NCBI RefSeq assembly: GCF_900115365.1
Contig: NZ_FOWD01000004.1
Location: 1-64,000 of the forward strand
Source: Anaerocolumna aminovalerica
GTDB lineage: Bacteria > Bacillota > Clostridia > Lachnospirales > Lachnospiraceae
DNA: 64,000 nt
Reading direction: 5' to 3'
Below are positions 1 to 7,464 of the stretch, in pieces. The notes beneath the pieces were generated by a model. That model saw only the letters and a program-made list of their open reading frames with translations, did not search any database and was not told the origin of the DNA. The position numbers and the translations under genes were made by a program. Position 1 is the stretch's first letter. The number at the start of each line of letters is the position of its first letter.

Positions 1-141
1 AAACATAGAACACCACCTGAAAAAGTATTTTAGATAGTTTTCCTCTGAACTGATAAACGTTACCGCCTTATTGCATATACGAAGTACCCTGAAAGGGTCA
101 ACATCCAACTTATTCGTAAACTGTTTATCAGACAGAGGCAT
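1..141 (-). CDS. Possible partial ORF running off the left edge
   Basis: The minus strand from an ATG at 141 stays open for 47 codons to the window edge. The same frame is open further upstream to about 198 without another start. The predicted residues look protein-like (for example DPFRVLRICNKA and NYLKYFFRWC), but I recognise no family. The same DNA also forms nested inverted repeats (42-138), so the open frame may be incidental. It could be the start or middle of a gene, perhaps a mobile-element gene, lying left of the window. Low confidence. Confidence 0.25.
   Translation of the reverse strand, partial: MPLSDKQFTNKLDVDPFRVLRICNKAVTFISSEENYLKYFFRWCSMF
42..138. repeat. Nested inverted repeats forming a three-level stem
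   Basis: CCTCTG (42-47) and CTGATAAAC (50-58) pair with GTTTATCAG (123-131) and CAGAGG (133-138), a 15-bp interrupted outer stem. Inside it TACGAA (78-83) pairs with TTCGTA (113-118), and inside that ACCCT (86-90) pairs with AGGGT (94-98) across a GAA loop. GAGGCAT (135-141) can instead pair with ATGCCTC (169-175), so two folds compete. It could be a structured RNA, a recombination or element end, or chance within a coding region. No known family is recognised. Confidence 0.4.
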
Positions 142-209
142 CAGTCTTTCGATAACGAGGTCATAAAAATGCCTCAAGGAGAAATCGATGTCACTCTATC
201 TAATACAAA

Positions 210-236
210 CATTATACAGAAACATTCTGTATAATG
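210..236. promoter_or_regulatory. 11-bp perfect palindrome upstream of the RiPP operon
   Basis: CATTATACAGA (210-220) and TCTGTATAATG (226-236) are perfect complements around a 5-nt spacer, about 70 bp before the precursor start. No T-run follows, so it is not an obvious terminator. A dimeric regulator's operator or a 5' RNA hairpin would both fit. TATAAT lies in the right arm, so it may also overlap a promoter. Confidence 0.4.
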
Positions 237-303
237 ATACAGTTAATAAAGGGTTATAGGTTACCTTTATCAACCTAAATATATTATATAAGGAATTATA
301 AAA

Positions 304-390
304 ATGAAGTATATTAGACCAACAGCTAAAGTTGTAAAAAGAATCAAGTGTGAAAAACCTGATGCGGCATACTGTGGATGCGCGTGCTAG
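304..390 (+). CDS. Cys-rich RiPP precursor-like peptide (28 aa)
   Basis: ATG at 304 follows AGGA (291-294) at normal spacing and ends at TAG 388-390. The peptide begins MKYIRPTAKVVKR, a basic leader-like stretch, has one Cys at residue 16, and ends in YCGCAC, so three of its four Cys crowd the C-terminus. Two radical SAM/SPASM genes and an ABC exporter follow on the same strand, the standard context for a modified peptide. The MKYI-x-P start loosely recalls the Clo7bot group of Cys-rich peptides, from memory and unverified. The mature product, cleavage site and modification type cannot be read from sequence. A chance ORF is unlikely given RBS, Cys cluster and context. Confidence 0.65.
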   Translation: MKYIRPTAKVVKRIKCEKPDAAYCGCAC

Positions 391-421
391 TTATTTGATT
401 AAATGTGAAAGAGGTGAAATC

Positions 422-523
422 GTGTTAAAGAAAAAAACAAAACAAAATATTAAGAAAGACAAAAAGAATAAAACATATGAATTACCATCTATGTTAGATA
501 AAAACGAACACAGTAAACTATAA
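422..523 (+). CDS. Small Lys-rich ORF (33 aa), possible second peptide
   Basis: GTG at 422 lies behind a good GAGGTG ribosome site (411-416), 31 bp after the precursor stop, and reads 33 residues to TAA 521-523. It is very basic in its first half (LKKKTKQNIKKDKKNK) and ends LDKNEHSKL, with no Cys. It could be a second peptide substrate, a small accessory or immunity factor, or a leader ORF controlling the hairpin that starts 11 nt after it. No family is recognised and function is unknown. Confidence 0.45.
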   Translation: MLKKKTKQNIKKDKKNKTYELPSMLDKNEHSKL

Positions 524-533
524 TACATCAGTG

Positions 534-583
534 TACAAGAAATGGTTAGTATATAAGAAACTAACCATTTCTTGTAATATTTT
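534..583 (+). terminator. Attenuator hairpin between peptide ORFs and maturase genes
   Basis: A perfect 17-bp stem (534-550 with 560-576) around a 9-nt loop is followed by AATATTTT. It sits after the small ORFs and just before the GGAGGAG site of the first radical SAM gene. Partial termination here would give much more peptide mRNA than enzyme mRNA, a common RiPP operon arrangement. The tail has only four consecutive T, so read-through is expected. Confidence 0.65.
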
Positions 584-593
584 GGAGGAGAGT

Positions 594-1903
594 ATGAATT
601 ATAACTTAAAAAAATACGTTAAAAAAAGATTAATGATAGTATTATATTAGTTCCTATTGATGATAATGTTGAGAGAAATTTTATTGAATTGAATGATACT
701 GGTGCTAACATTTTTGAAAAATTAGAAAATGGGTATTCAATAAATGATATTATAAATGAATTGAAAAAAATTTACATAGAAGAAACTGAAATCATTAAAA
801 ATGATGTCGAAGACTTCTTGTTATCGTTATTTAATTATGGAATTTTATCGTTAGAAGATCATGATATTGGTAGATATGATGAATTCGAATATGATATCAC
901 GGATGTATATAGCAAAATGCAAACATATTATTTTAAGAATAATATACCTTTTAAATTCTTTTTAGAATTAACTTATAATTGTAATCTAAGATGCCCTCAT
1001 TGCTATATTCAGGAAGATCTAACAAAAGAAAACGATTTTATAGATAAAAATATTGTATTTAAAACTATAAATCAAATTGAACAATTAGATGGTGTGGAAT
1101 TGATCATAACAGGCGGGGAAGCAACATTGCATCCAGATTTATTTGAGATTTTAGAATACGCTACTAGCAAAAATCTTCTTGTGACATTACTCACTAACGG
1201 ATTAAACTTATATGATGAAGAATACTTCGAGAGATTGATAACACTTCCATTAGTTGATATTAGGATCTCGTTATACGGAATAAGCAAAATTCATAATAAT
1301 TTTGTACATAAAACACAAGCTTTCGAAAGGTCATTCGAGGTTCTTAAAAAATTGAGAAAACGAAAGGGCTTAGGTACAGGAGTATATGTACTAACTAACT
1401 TTAATATAGATTGTCTAGATGAAGTGGTTAAGCTTGCAGAAACAAACGGCGTACCTATAGTAATCACCCCTACAATTATGGCTACCGCAAAGGGGGATAA
1501 AAAGCCTCTAGATTATCGCTTAAGCTATGACCAATTAAAATATTTTACAGGAAAATACTTAAAAAATTTGAATGGTTCTATATGTACAGCTGGTATTAGC
1601 CGATTCAGAATTACTCCAATGGGAGATGTTAACCCTTGTGAAATGATGAGGCATGTTAAAATCGGTAATATACATGATAATGATTTATTTGAAATTATGG
1701 AAAGTAAGTCAAGAAAAGAGTGGATTACATATTTTCATAAAATGAATAATGAACATGAATGCAACAATTGCAGTAAAAAGAAATTTTGTAACTATTGCCC
1801 TGGGTTGTTTCATGTCGAAAATGGTTCGTTTTTAACAAAAAGTTCTTTTGTATGTATGTTTACAAATCTTAAAAATGAATATGTACTTTCGATAGGAGAA
1901 TAG
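594..1903 (+). CDS. Radical SAM/SPASM peptide maturase with PqqD-like N-terminus, frame-shifted at an A7 run
   Basis: The best start is ATG 594 behind TTTGGAGGAG, but that frame stops at 648. The body lies in another frame, open from 623 to 1903. The two join if the A7 run at 621-627 has one more A or the ribosome slips -1. The joined protein is about 436 aa. Residues ~20-95 resemble a PqqD/RRE-like peptide-binding domain (IELNDTGANIFEKLENG). The radical SAM motif CNLRCPHC lies about 130 residues in. The C-terminus has SPASM-type cysteines (NPCEMMR, ECNNCSKKKFCNYCPG). It should bind a 4Fe-4S cluster with SAM plus auxiliary clusters and modify the upstream peptide. It could be inactive if the shift is a real mutation. 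A TTG at 689 would give a truncated 404-aa form. Confidence 0.75.
621..628 (+). other. A7G homopolymer slip site in the first radical SAM gene
   Basis: Seven A followed by G. The upstream frame from ATG 594 reads AAA AAA AGA, while the downstream coding frame reads AAG at 626. Adding one A, a -1 slip of tRNA-Lys, or polymerase slippage all restore one long reading frame. It may be programmed or transcriptional slippage, a phase-variable tract, a true inactivating deletion, or a sequencing error. Sequence alone cannot decide. Confidence 0.7.
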
Positions 1904-1904
1904 T

Positions 1905-3131
1905 ATGGAGATGCTAAAAGATATAAAATTTAATAATACTTTTGTTTTTCAAGGATTAGAAAAATATTTTGGATTAGATTGTGAATATTCTTATGAAGAT
2001 AAAAATGATCCATATATTGTACTTTTTGTTACAGATGAATGTAATTTAGATTGTAAATATTGTTTCTGTAAAAATAGTACAAGTATTAAGAATCATGTTC
2101 CTAAATATTCTTATCAGGATTTAGTTGAATTTTTAAATGTAAATAATTTTGATAATGGAACAATACGTTTCTTTGGTGGAGAACCATTACTAAATAAGAA
2201 ATGGATATTTGGATGTATTCAATATATAAAACAAAAGGGCTTAAACTTTAAGTACAACATTTTTACTAATGCAACACTAATTGATAAGAACTTCATAGAA
2301 TTGTGTAAAAAAGAGGATGTTATACTGTTCTTAAGTATAGAACCTAACATTGCCATTAGTAGTAGAATCGATAAAGAGGGAAATAATATTTATAATATTG
2401 TATGTGAAAATATTAAAATATTAAAAGAAAATAATTATTTAAATAAATGCATAATAAGAGCAGTTTACGATATTGATAAGAGTATGGATTTATTTGAGTT
2501 TGCAAAACAAATTATCGATTTGGGATTTCCAATGATTTCAATAACAATTCCTTGGACAACAAAAGGGACAAATATTATATTAAATGATGAAAAACTATTA
2601 ATATTTAGGGAGCAATTAGAACAATTTGTTAAGCACTACATTGAAAATATATTTAACAGAAATTTTAAGTATATAGGTATTCACCCATTTTGTTCTTATA
2701 TCAATTCCTGGTTTTCAGACGATGTATATTTAGATATTAATTCTTGTGGAGCAGGTAAGGACTTATATAGTATATCTACAGATGGAAATATATATCCATG
2801 TCATTCTTTTAATGGTATTGAAAGTTTTATAGAAGGAAATATAAAAAGCAAGGATAAAGTCAGGAGAATATTTGATGATATTAGTGCTTTAAATATAGAT
2901 AATTGTACTAATTGTATACTTAAGTATACTTGTAGATCAAGATGTTTAGCTGATTCATATTATTATAATGGTAGTATAGTAAAACCTAATTTATATAAAT
3001 GCTTTATAGAGAAAGAGATAGTTGCTGCTAGCGCACATATTTATCAAAATATAAAGAAACATACTAAATTACTAAATGTATACAAAAGATTGGTATCAAG
3101 GGGGTCAAATTATTATGGCGGAAATAACTGA
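1905..3131 (+). CDS. Second radical SAM/SPASM peptide maturase
   Basis: This 408-aa protein starts one base after the previous stop, with AGGAGAA as ribosome site. The radical SAM motif CNLDCKYCFC is at residues 46-55 and the GGEP motif (FFGGEPLL) follows about 50 residues later. The C-terminal SPASM region includes ISTDGNIYPCHSF, then NCTNCILKYTCRSRC and a last Cys in YKCF. That layout is usual for peptide-modifying SPASM enzymes. Unlike the first maturase it lacks an obvious N-terminal PqqD-like domain, so the first may present the substrate. It probably makes a second modification, such as a thioether, C-C bond or epimerisation. Which reaction cannot be told. Confidence 0.85.
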   Translation: MEMLKDIKFNNTFVFQGLEKYFGLDCEYSYEDKNDPYIVLFVTDECNLDCKYCFCKNSTSIKNHVPKYSYQDLVEFLNVNNFDNGTIRFFGGEPLLNKKWIFGCIQYIKQKGLNFKYNIFTNATLIDKNFIELCKKEDVILFLSIEPNIAISSRIDKEGNNIYNIVCENIKILKENNYLNKCIIRAVYDIDKSMDLFEFAKQIIDLGFPMISITIPWTTKGTNIILNDEKLLIFREQLEQFVKHYIENIFNRNFKYIGIHPFCSYINSWFSDDVYLDINSCGAGKDLYSISTDGNIYPCHSFNGIESFIEGNIKSKDKVRRIFDDISALNIDNCTNCILKYTCRSRCLADSYYYNGSIVKPNLYKCFIEKEIVAASAHIYQNIKKHTKLLNVYKRLVSRGSNYYGGNN

Positions 3132-3633
3132 TGAGATAATTATTTTACATAAAGTAACTAGTATTGAAGAAATGACTATTATAGATGAATATTGTAAAGA
3201 ATATGATTATAAAAAATATGTTGGGAATTCCAACTTAAATGAAACAAAATGCTATATTATTAAATATGATAATTCACCAATTGGATTTTGTGGATATTCA
3301 ATTAAAAGCGTAAATGATCAAATTATTACTTATCCATATATATACATAAAAAATAAAATAGCTAATCTATCTATCAGCAGTATGTTTAAACTTATATCTC
3401 ATATATTTAATGAAGAAAAATGTGATAAAATATTATTTACCGTATATTCGAATAATAAAAATATGATTGGTATTTTAAAGAAATTCCAGATTAAATGTGA
3501 AGGAATTTTTAAAAAATCAGTTATAATAGAGGATACATTATTGGATAAATATATTTATTCTATTCTATTTAGTGAATTTGAAAAATATAAAAATTTGGTG
3601 GATAATTTTATATGGAAGAAATATTCTTTTTAA
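3115..3633 (+). CDS. GNAT-like N-acetyltransferase
   Basis: ATG 3115 is preferred because AAGGGGG (3099-3105) sits at proper spacing. It gives 172 aa and overlaps the previous gene by 17 nt. An earlier ATG at 3076 lacks a clear site. The middle carries the GNAT pattern: SPIGFCGYSIK (strand 4 region), then CDKILFTVYSNNKNMIGILKKF followed by IKCEGIFKK, like the N-x-x-M-I-x-x-x-x-K-x-G-F-x-x-E-G motif of RimJ/RimL-type enzymes. It may acetylate the peptide or a glycosyl group, or confer self-resistance. No product data exist. A non-catalytic GNAT fold is possible. Confidence 0.6.
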   Translation: MAEITDEIIILHKVTSIEEMTIIDEYCKEYDYKKYVGNSNLNETKCYIIKYDNSPIGFCGYSIKSVNDQIITYPYIYIKNKIANLSISSMFKLISHIFNEEKCDKILFTVYSNNKNMIGILKKFQIKCEGIFKKSVIIEDTLLDKYIYSILFSEFEKYKNLVDNFIWKKYSF

Positions 3634-4157
3634 TATTTATATTTATATTTATTTTTAATAACAAAAAAAAATATATTATATTATTTTCGATTGCATTAAT
3701 AATTATTACAAATTATAAGCTTGATATAAGTTTTTATAAAATAGTATTCTTTTTATTAGGTATTATAATAGCGCCTATGGTAACCAATTTAACGTATTTG
3801 TTAACATATAAAAAAATTCTACCTTTAAATAAAAAGTATTTTAAAAAAGTATATATTAAATTAGATATAATTATAGATGTATTATTTGAGGAAATAATAT
3901 GGAGAGAAATTTTCATCAGATATATAATTAATAAATTTAAAAATGTATATCTAGAATTAATTATTATTTGCTTTTTAAGTTTTCTATTTGTAATAGCACA
4001 TAAAATAAGAAGTAAATTTCAATTTACTGAAATGTTTTTATATACTTTATTATTATCTTTTTCATCTTTGCTTTTAAATGGTATTAATTTTGGATTGCAT
4101 TTGGGAAGAAATAATTATGTCTCTTTTTTAGAAAGTGTGTGGAAAGATTATGAATAG
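3612..4157 (+). CDS. CPBP-family intramembrane protease (CAAX/Abi type)
   Basis: The 181-aa protein has about five hydrophobic segments and the three CPBP motifs: FEEIIWREIF (EExxxR), SFLFVIAHKI (FxxxH, second conserved motif) and a late HLGRNN. Members of this family are membrane-embedded proteases, and several sit in bacteriocin clusters as immunity or processing proteins. Its start overlaps the GNAT gene by 22 nt, so it is translationally coupled in the operon. Likely roles are leader removal during export or self-protection. It is somewhat short for the family, but the core motifs are present. Confidence 0.7.
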   Translation: MEEIFFLIFIFIFIFNNKKKYIILFSIALIIITNYKLDISFYKIVFFLLGIIIAPMVTNLTYLLTYKKILPLNKKYFKKVYIKLDIIIDVLFEEIIWREIFIRYIINKFKNVYLELIIICFLSFLFVIAHKIRSKFQFTEMFLYTLLLSFSSLLLNGINFGLHLGRNNYVSFLESVWKDYE

Positions 4158-4569
4158 TTTTAAAAATATAATATTTGATAAAAGCTTAATTAAATTTAAT
4201 TGGAATTCCATTAATTTTAAAATGAAGAATGCAAAAGTCATTAAGATTAAAAAAGATCAAACTAATGTATATTTAAAATATAGCGTAGAAGGATATTGGA
4301 TTAATTGTGTATTCGGAATAATTGAAATTAATACCCAGTTACAGGATGCTTTAATACACGCATGTAATTATTTGTTTAAAAAATATGTTGATGTTTTTAA
4401 AGTTACAATTTGCATATGGGAAGATGACCAAGCTAGTAGAGACTTTTTAACTAATATAGGATTTGAGCAAGAAGTAATAATTCGTGATTATATTATATTT
4501 GAAAATAAAAAATATAGCATAATTATTATGTCGATTTTTAGGGAGGACAAAAATGATCAAATTAGTTAA
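4150..4569 (+). CDS. Second GNAT-like protein
   Basis: ATG 4150 overlaps the CPBP stop by eight bases. An in-frame GTG at 4135 is an alternative. The 139-aa product has a GNAT-like C-terminal half: DDQASRDFLTNIGFEQEVIIRDYI resembles the acetyl-CoA site helix plus the I-G-F strand. The first half is less typical (YSVEGYWINCVFGIIEI), so the fold call rests mainly on the C-terminus. Two GNAT-like genes in one peptide operon are unusual. They might modify different residues or form a heterodimer. Function unproven. Confidence 0.5.
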   Translation: MNSFKNIIFDKSLIKFNWNSINFKMKNAKVIKIKKDQTNVYLKYSVEGYWINCVFGIIEINTQLQDALIHACNYLFKKYVDVFKVTICIWEDDQASRDFLTNIGFEQEVIIRDYIIFENKKYSIIIMSIFREDKNDQIS

Positions 4570-5233
4570 TGTAAATAAAAAAATAGGTAATGAATACATT
4601 CTTAAGAATGTTAATATAAGTTTCAATAATGGAAATATATATGCACTAATTGGACCAAATGGAGCGGGAAAAACTACAATTATAAGTATATTGTCAAAAT
4701 TAATGGAACCAGACACAGGTGATTTAATATATGAAAACGGGAGCAAGAATGTTTATTTGTTATTATCCGGTGAAAGAAATCTATATTATAAAATAACTGT
4801 GAAAGAGAATATTTATTATTTTGGAATTATAAGAGGTCTTTCTAAAAAGCAAATCAAAAATAATATAGATACCTATAAGGTAAAATGTGAAATAGAACAA
4901 TTATTTAATAAAAAAGTTGAAACTTTATCCTATGGGCAAAAGAGAATTGTTGCCACATTCATAGCTATGGTTTGTGGTAGTAAATGTATTATTTTAGATG
5001 AAGTAACAGAAGGATTAGATGTTGAATCAAAAACAATTTTGTCTAAAATGCTACTTGAAGTTAAAAAAGATAAAATTGTGATATTGGTTTCTCATGATTT
5101 GGAATTTATCGCAACTTGTACTGATTTTAATGTTTTTATAAAAGATGGAACGATAATTACAGTTAATGATAAAGTAGATGAACTAAAAACATTATATAAT
5201 CAATATATGCAATCAAAGGGGGAGTTACAATGA
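4553..5233 (+). CDS. ABC exporter ATP-binding protein
   Basis: 226 aa, ATG 4553 behind GGGAGGAC, overlapping the preceding gene by 17 nt. Walker A IGPNGAGKTT is at residues 34-43, the signature is LSYGQKR, and Walker B is CIILDE followed by a switch His (VSHDLEF). This is the type that pairs with ABC-2 permeases, and the permease gene overlaps it by the ATGA junction. Together they likely export the mature peptide or provide immunity. There is no fused C39 peptidase domain, so leader cleavage must be done by something else, perhaps the CPBP protein. Confidence 0.85.
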   Translation: MIKLVNVNKKIGNEYILKNVNISFNNGNIYALIGPNGAGKTTIISILSKLMEPDTGDLIYENGSKNVYLLLSGERNLYYKITVKENIYYFGIIRGLSKKQIKNNIDTYKVKCEIEQLFNKKVETLSYGQKRIVATFIAMVCGSKCIILDEVTEGLDVESKTILSKMLLEVKKDKIVILVSHDLEFIATCTDFNVFIKDGTIITVNDKVDELKTLYNQYMQSKGELQ

Positions 5234-5997
5234 GGTATATAAGAGCAATATTTGAGGAATATAAAATTAATATTCTAGAGTCTTTTAGCTATAAATTCGG
5301 GATTATTTCTGACATTCTAGTCTTTGGAATACTTCAAGTTTTCTTATTTTTTGCTAACACAGGTTCATCATTATCGAATACTTATAATTACAATAATAGT
5401 AAAGAACTTCTGCTTATTGGGTATATAACATGGATGCTTTCCTGCACGTGTATATCAAATATAGGTGGTGAAATTAAAAATGAAATGGCAATAGGAACCT
5501 TCTATCATAAAATAAATGTTGCGATACCTATACATATATTATATATTGGTAAGTTACTAGCTTCTATTACTATGCAAGTAATAACAATTAGTACATTAAT
5601 AATAATGTCAAATATTTTATTTGGTGTAGAGCTTAGTTTTAATTTTTATATAATTATTACTATACTGGTATGTATGAGTGGTATGTATGGCATCGGGTTA
5701 GCAATAGGTGGTTTCGCGGTGTATTATAAACAAATAAGTAGTATAATATTTATAATTCAATTGCTTTTATTATTTTCAACAGATGTATTAACAAAAAGTT
5801 CAATGTCATTATTCAAGTTTATACCATTAACATTTTGTATAGATCTGATTAGAAAATTAGCTTCAGGAGTGCATTTTAGCTCTTATGAGTACCTACTATA
5901 TATTATTATATGCTTTATTTTTTATTTATTAGGAGTTTTCGTGTTAAAATTTATGATAAAGTGCGCAAAAAGAAAAGGAAATTTACTACATTTTTAA
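5230..5997 (+). CDS. ABC-2 type permease, partner of the preceding ATPase
   Basis: 255 aa with about six hydrophobic spans (for example ILVFGILQVFLFFA, ITMQVITISTLIIMS, YLLYIIICFIFYLLGVF) and a basic tail (KCAKRKGN). The start overlaps the ATPase stop by four bases, the classic coupled pair. The length and layout fit ABC-2 permeases of antibiotic or bacteriocin exporters. It should form the membrane channel of the RiPP exporter or immunity pump. Confidence 0.8.
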   Translation: MRYIRAIFEEYKINILESFSYKFGIISDILVFGILQVFLFFANTGSSLSNTYNYNNSKELLLIGYITWMLSCTCISNIGGEIKNEMAIGTFYHKINVAIPIHILYIGKLLASITMQVITISTLIIMSNILFGVELSFNFYIIITILVCMSGMYGIGLAIGGFAVYYKQISSIIFIIQLLLLFSTDVLTKSSMSLFKFIPLTFCIDLIRKLASGVHFSSYEYLLYIIICFIFYLLGVFVLKFMIKCAKRKGNLLHF

Positions 5998-6029
5998 ATT
6001 TAAATAATATAATTAAAAGGAATGTATAT

Positions 6030-7097
6030 ATGAAAATAATGAGTATTTTACATGGTTCTTCATTTGGTGGAACAGAGCAACATATCCTTAATTTATTACC
6101 AGGGCTATCTAAAGGAGGAGTTGATTGTTGCGTATTAACGGATCAGCAGGATTTAATTAGAAAACTATGTACTAAGGGTATCGAAAATAGACATATAAGT
6201 TTTAATAATCCATATAAGGCAATTTTAGAATTAAGAAAATATATTGATAATAGGTGTGATATTGTGCATGCCCATAGAGTGGATAGTCTTGCATTTGTAG
6301 TTTTTGCACTAACAAATATAGACATCCCGATTATATGTACTATACATAGTATCTATAAAGATGAAATATTGCAAGTTACTGATCCTAAAAGTGGAAAAGT
6401 AATCTCTTTTAGTAGTAACTATTTGTTAAATAGAGTAAATACAATAGTAGCAATTTCAAACGCAGTAAAGCAGTCACTAATAAATGCAGGCATTAATGAA
6501 CATAAGATTAAAGTTATATTTAATGGTGTAGAAAAATCGTCTTGTGTAAAAACTTCTAGCAATTATAACTATACTATAGGTTTTGTCGGAAGATTGCACT
6601 ATGAAAAGGGTCCAGATATTTTAATAGATGCTTTTAAAATCTTAAACGATAAATACCCTAACTTAATGAGATTACATATTATTGGAGATGGTCCAATGAA
6701 GTCACAATTGATAGGATTTGTTAAAGCAAATGGTCTTGAGAGTTTATGCAAGTTCGAGGGTTATGTTTCAAATCCAATAGAAAAGTATTGTAATTTAGAT
6801 GTCCTTGTATTACCATCAAGAGAAGAAGGAATGGGTTTAGTACTGCTTGAAGCATTTAGTACTAAAGTACCTGTAATCGCAAGTGAAACTGGAGGAATTA
6901 AAGAACTGATTAATAATAATACGGGAATTCTTTTTGAGTGTGAGAATAGTAAAGCATTGGCTGAAAGTATAGAGTTGCTGTATAAATTTCCTGAGATATC
7001 AAAAAAACTAATTCAGAGTGCTTATGAATTATGGAAAAATAATTATACTGTGAATCATTTTGTACAGAAACATATAGATTTGTTAAATTGTATATAG
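6030..7097 (+). CDS. GT4-family glycosyltransferase
   Basis: ATG 6030 after AAAAGGA gives 355 aa. An upstream in-frame start at 5910 would overlap the permease and lacks a site. The N-terminus SSFGGTEQHILNLLPGL and the C-terminal EEGMGLVLLEAFSTKVPV (E-x7-E nucleotide-sugar motif) with ETGGIKELI are typical of GT-B fold family 4 enzymes. GFVGRLHYEKGPDILI marks the second Rossmann domain. It is the last gene of the island's operon and equally AT-rich. It could glycosylate the peptide, which would be unusual with radical SAM maturases and with a GT4 rather than a GT2 enzyme. It could also act on cell-wall glycans for immunity. Confidence 0.8.
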   Translation: MKIMSILHGSSFGGTEQHILNLLPGLSKGGVDCCVLTDQQDLIRKLCTKGIENRHISFNNPYKAILELRKYIDNRCDIVHAHRVDSLAFVVFALTNIDIPIICTIHSIYKDEILQVTDPKSGKVISFSSNYLLNRVNTIVAISNAVKQSLINAGINEHKIKVIFNGVEKSSCVKTSSNYNYTIGFVGRLHYEKGPDILIDAFKILNDKYPNLMRLHIIGDGPMKSQLIGFVKANGLESLCKFEGYVSNPIEKYCNLDVLVLPSREEGMGLVLLEAFSTKVPVIASETGGIKELINNNTGILFECENSKALAESIELLYKFPEISKKLIQSAYELWKNNYTVNHFVQKHIDLLNCI

Positions 7098-7262
7098 TGA
7101 ATACAAATAATGTTCTTTATTATATCAAGCAAAATAGTTTACTTTAGATAAATAGTAGTTTGTATTATTGTAATTGTATATTAATAAAAATGAGGGCAAG
7201 GAGAGATATTTAATAAATACACTCTTTTTATCATGCTGAAGTAAATGGTGGTTTATGTGTAA
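7098..7262. other. Intergenic stretch after the RiPP operon
   Basis: No gene is visible. AATACAAA near 7100 and TTTGTATT near 7160 are inverted copies that could close a weak hairpin after the glycosyltransferase, but no T-run follows. The stretch is AT-rich like the island. Confidence 0.3.
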
Positions 7263-7455
7263 TTAGACAAAGAATGCACCATTACTGGCGGTACATACCT
7301 GATTATTTAGCAACACTGGTTTGTGACATTCCTCAGGAAGTATTTCTGACCATTGTAGTAATTCTTTTATGAAATACAGGCGTATATCCTCCTGATGTTT
7401 CTTATTTTAGTGAGCAGATTTCCTGCTGTAGTTTATACAAATATTTTCGGCTATT
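7263..7455 (-). pseudogene. Decayed coding remnants of unknown origin
   Basis: On the minus strand, 7406 down to the stop at 7263-7265 reads a protein-like stretch (IRLYFIKELLQWSEILPEE, then NNQVCTASNGAFFV). Overlapping it, another frame reads NSRKYLYKLQQEICSLK and stops at 7402. Neither has a start codon or ribosome site, so these are tails of broken genes. I do not recognise the family. Confidence 0.4.
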
Positions 7456-7464
7456 TGGTTTTAT

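Noticed and set aside
304-523. CRISPR-like or toxin-antitoxin small ORF pair
   Set aside because: No repeat array or toxin fold. The Cys cluster, ribosome sites and downstream maturases fit a peptide precursor better.
3076-3114. Upstream ATG as start of the first GNAT gene
   Set aside because: It overlaps the maturase gene by 56 bp and lacks a ribosome site, while ATG 3115 has AAGGGGG.
4447-4746. Minus-strand 99-codon ORF opposite the ABC ATPase
   Set aside because: Antisense shadow of two real overlapping genes; hydrophobic only because of the AT-rich complement.
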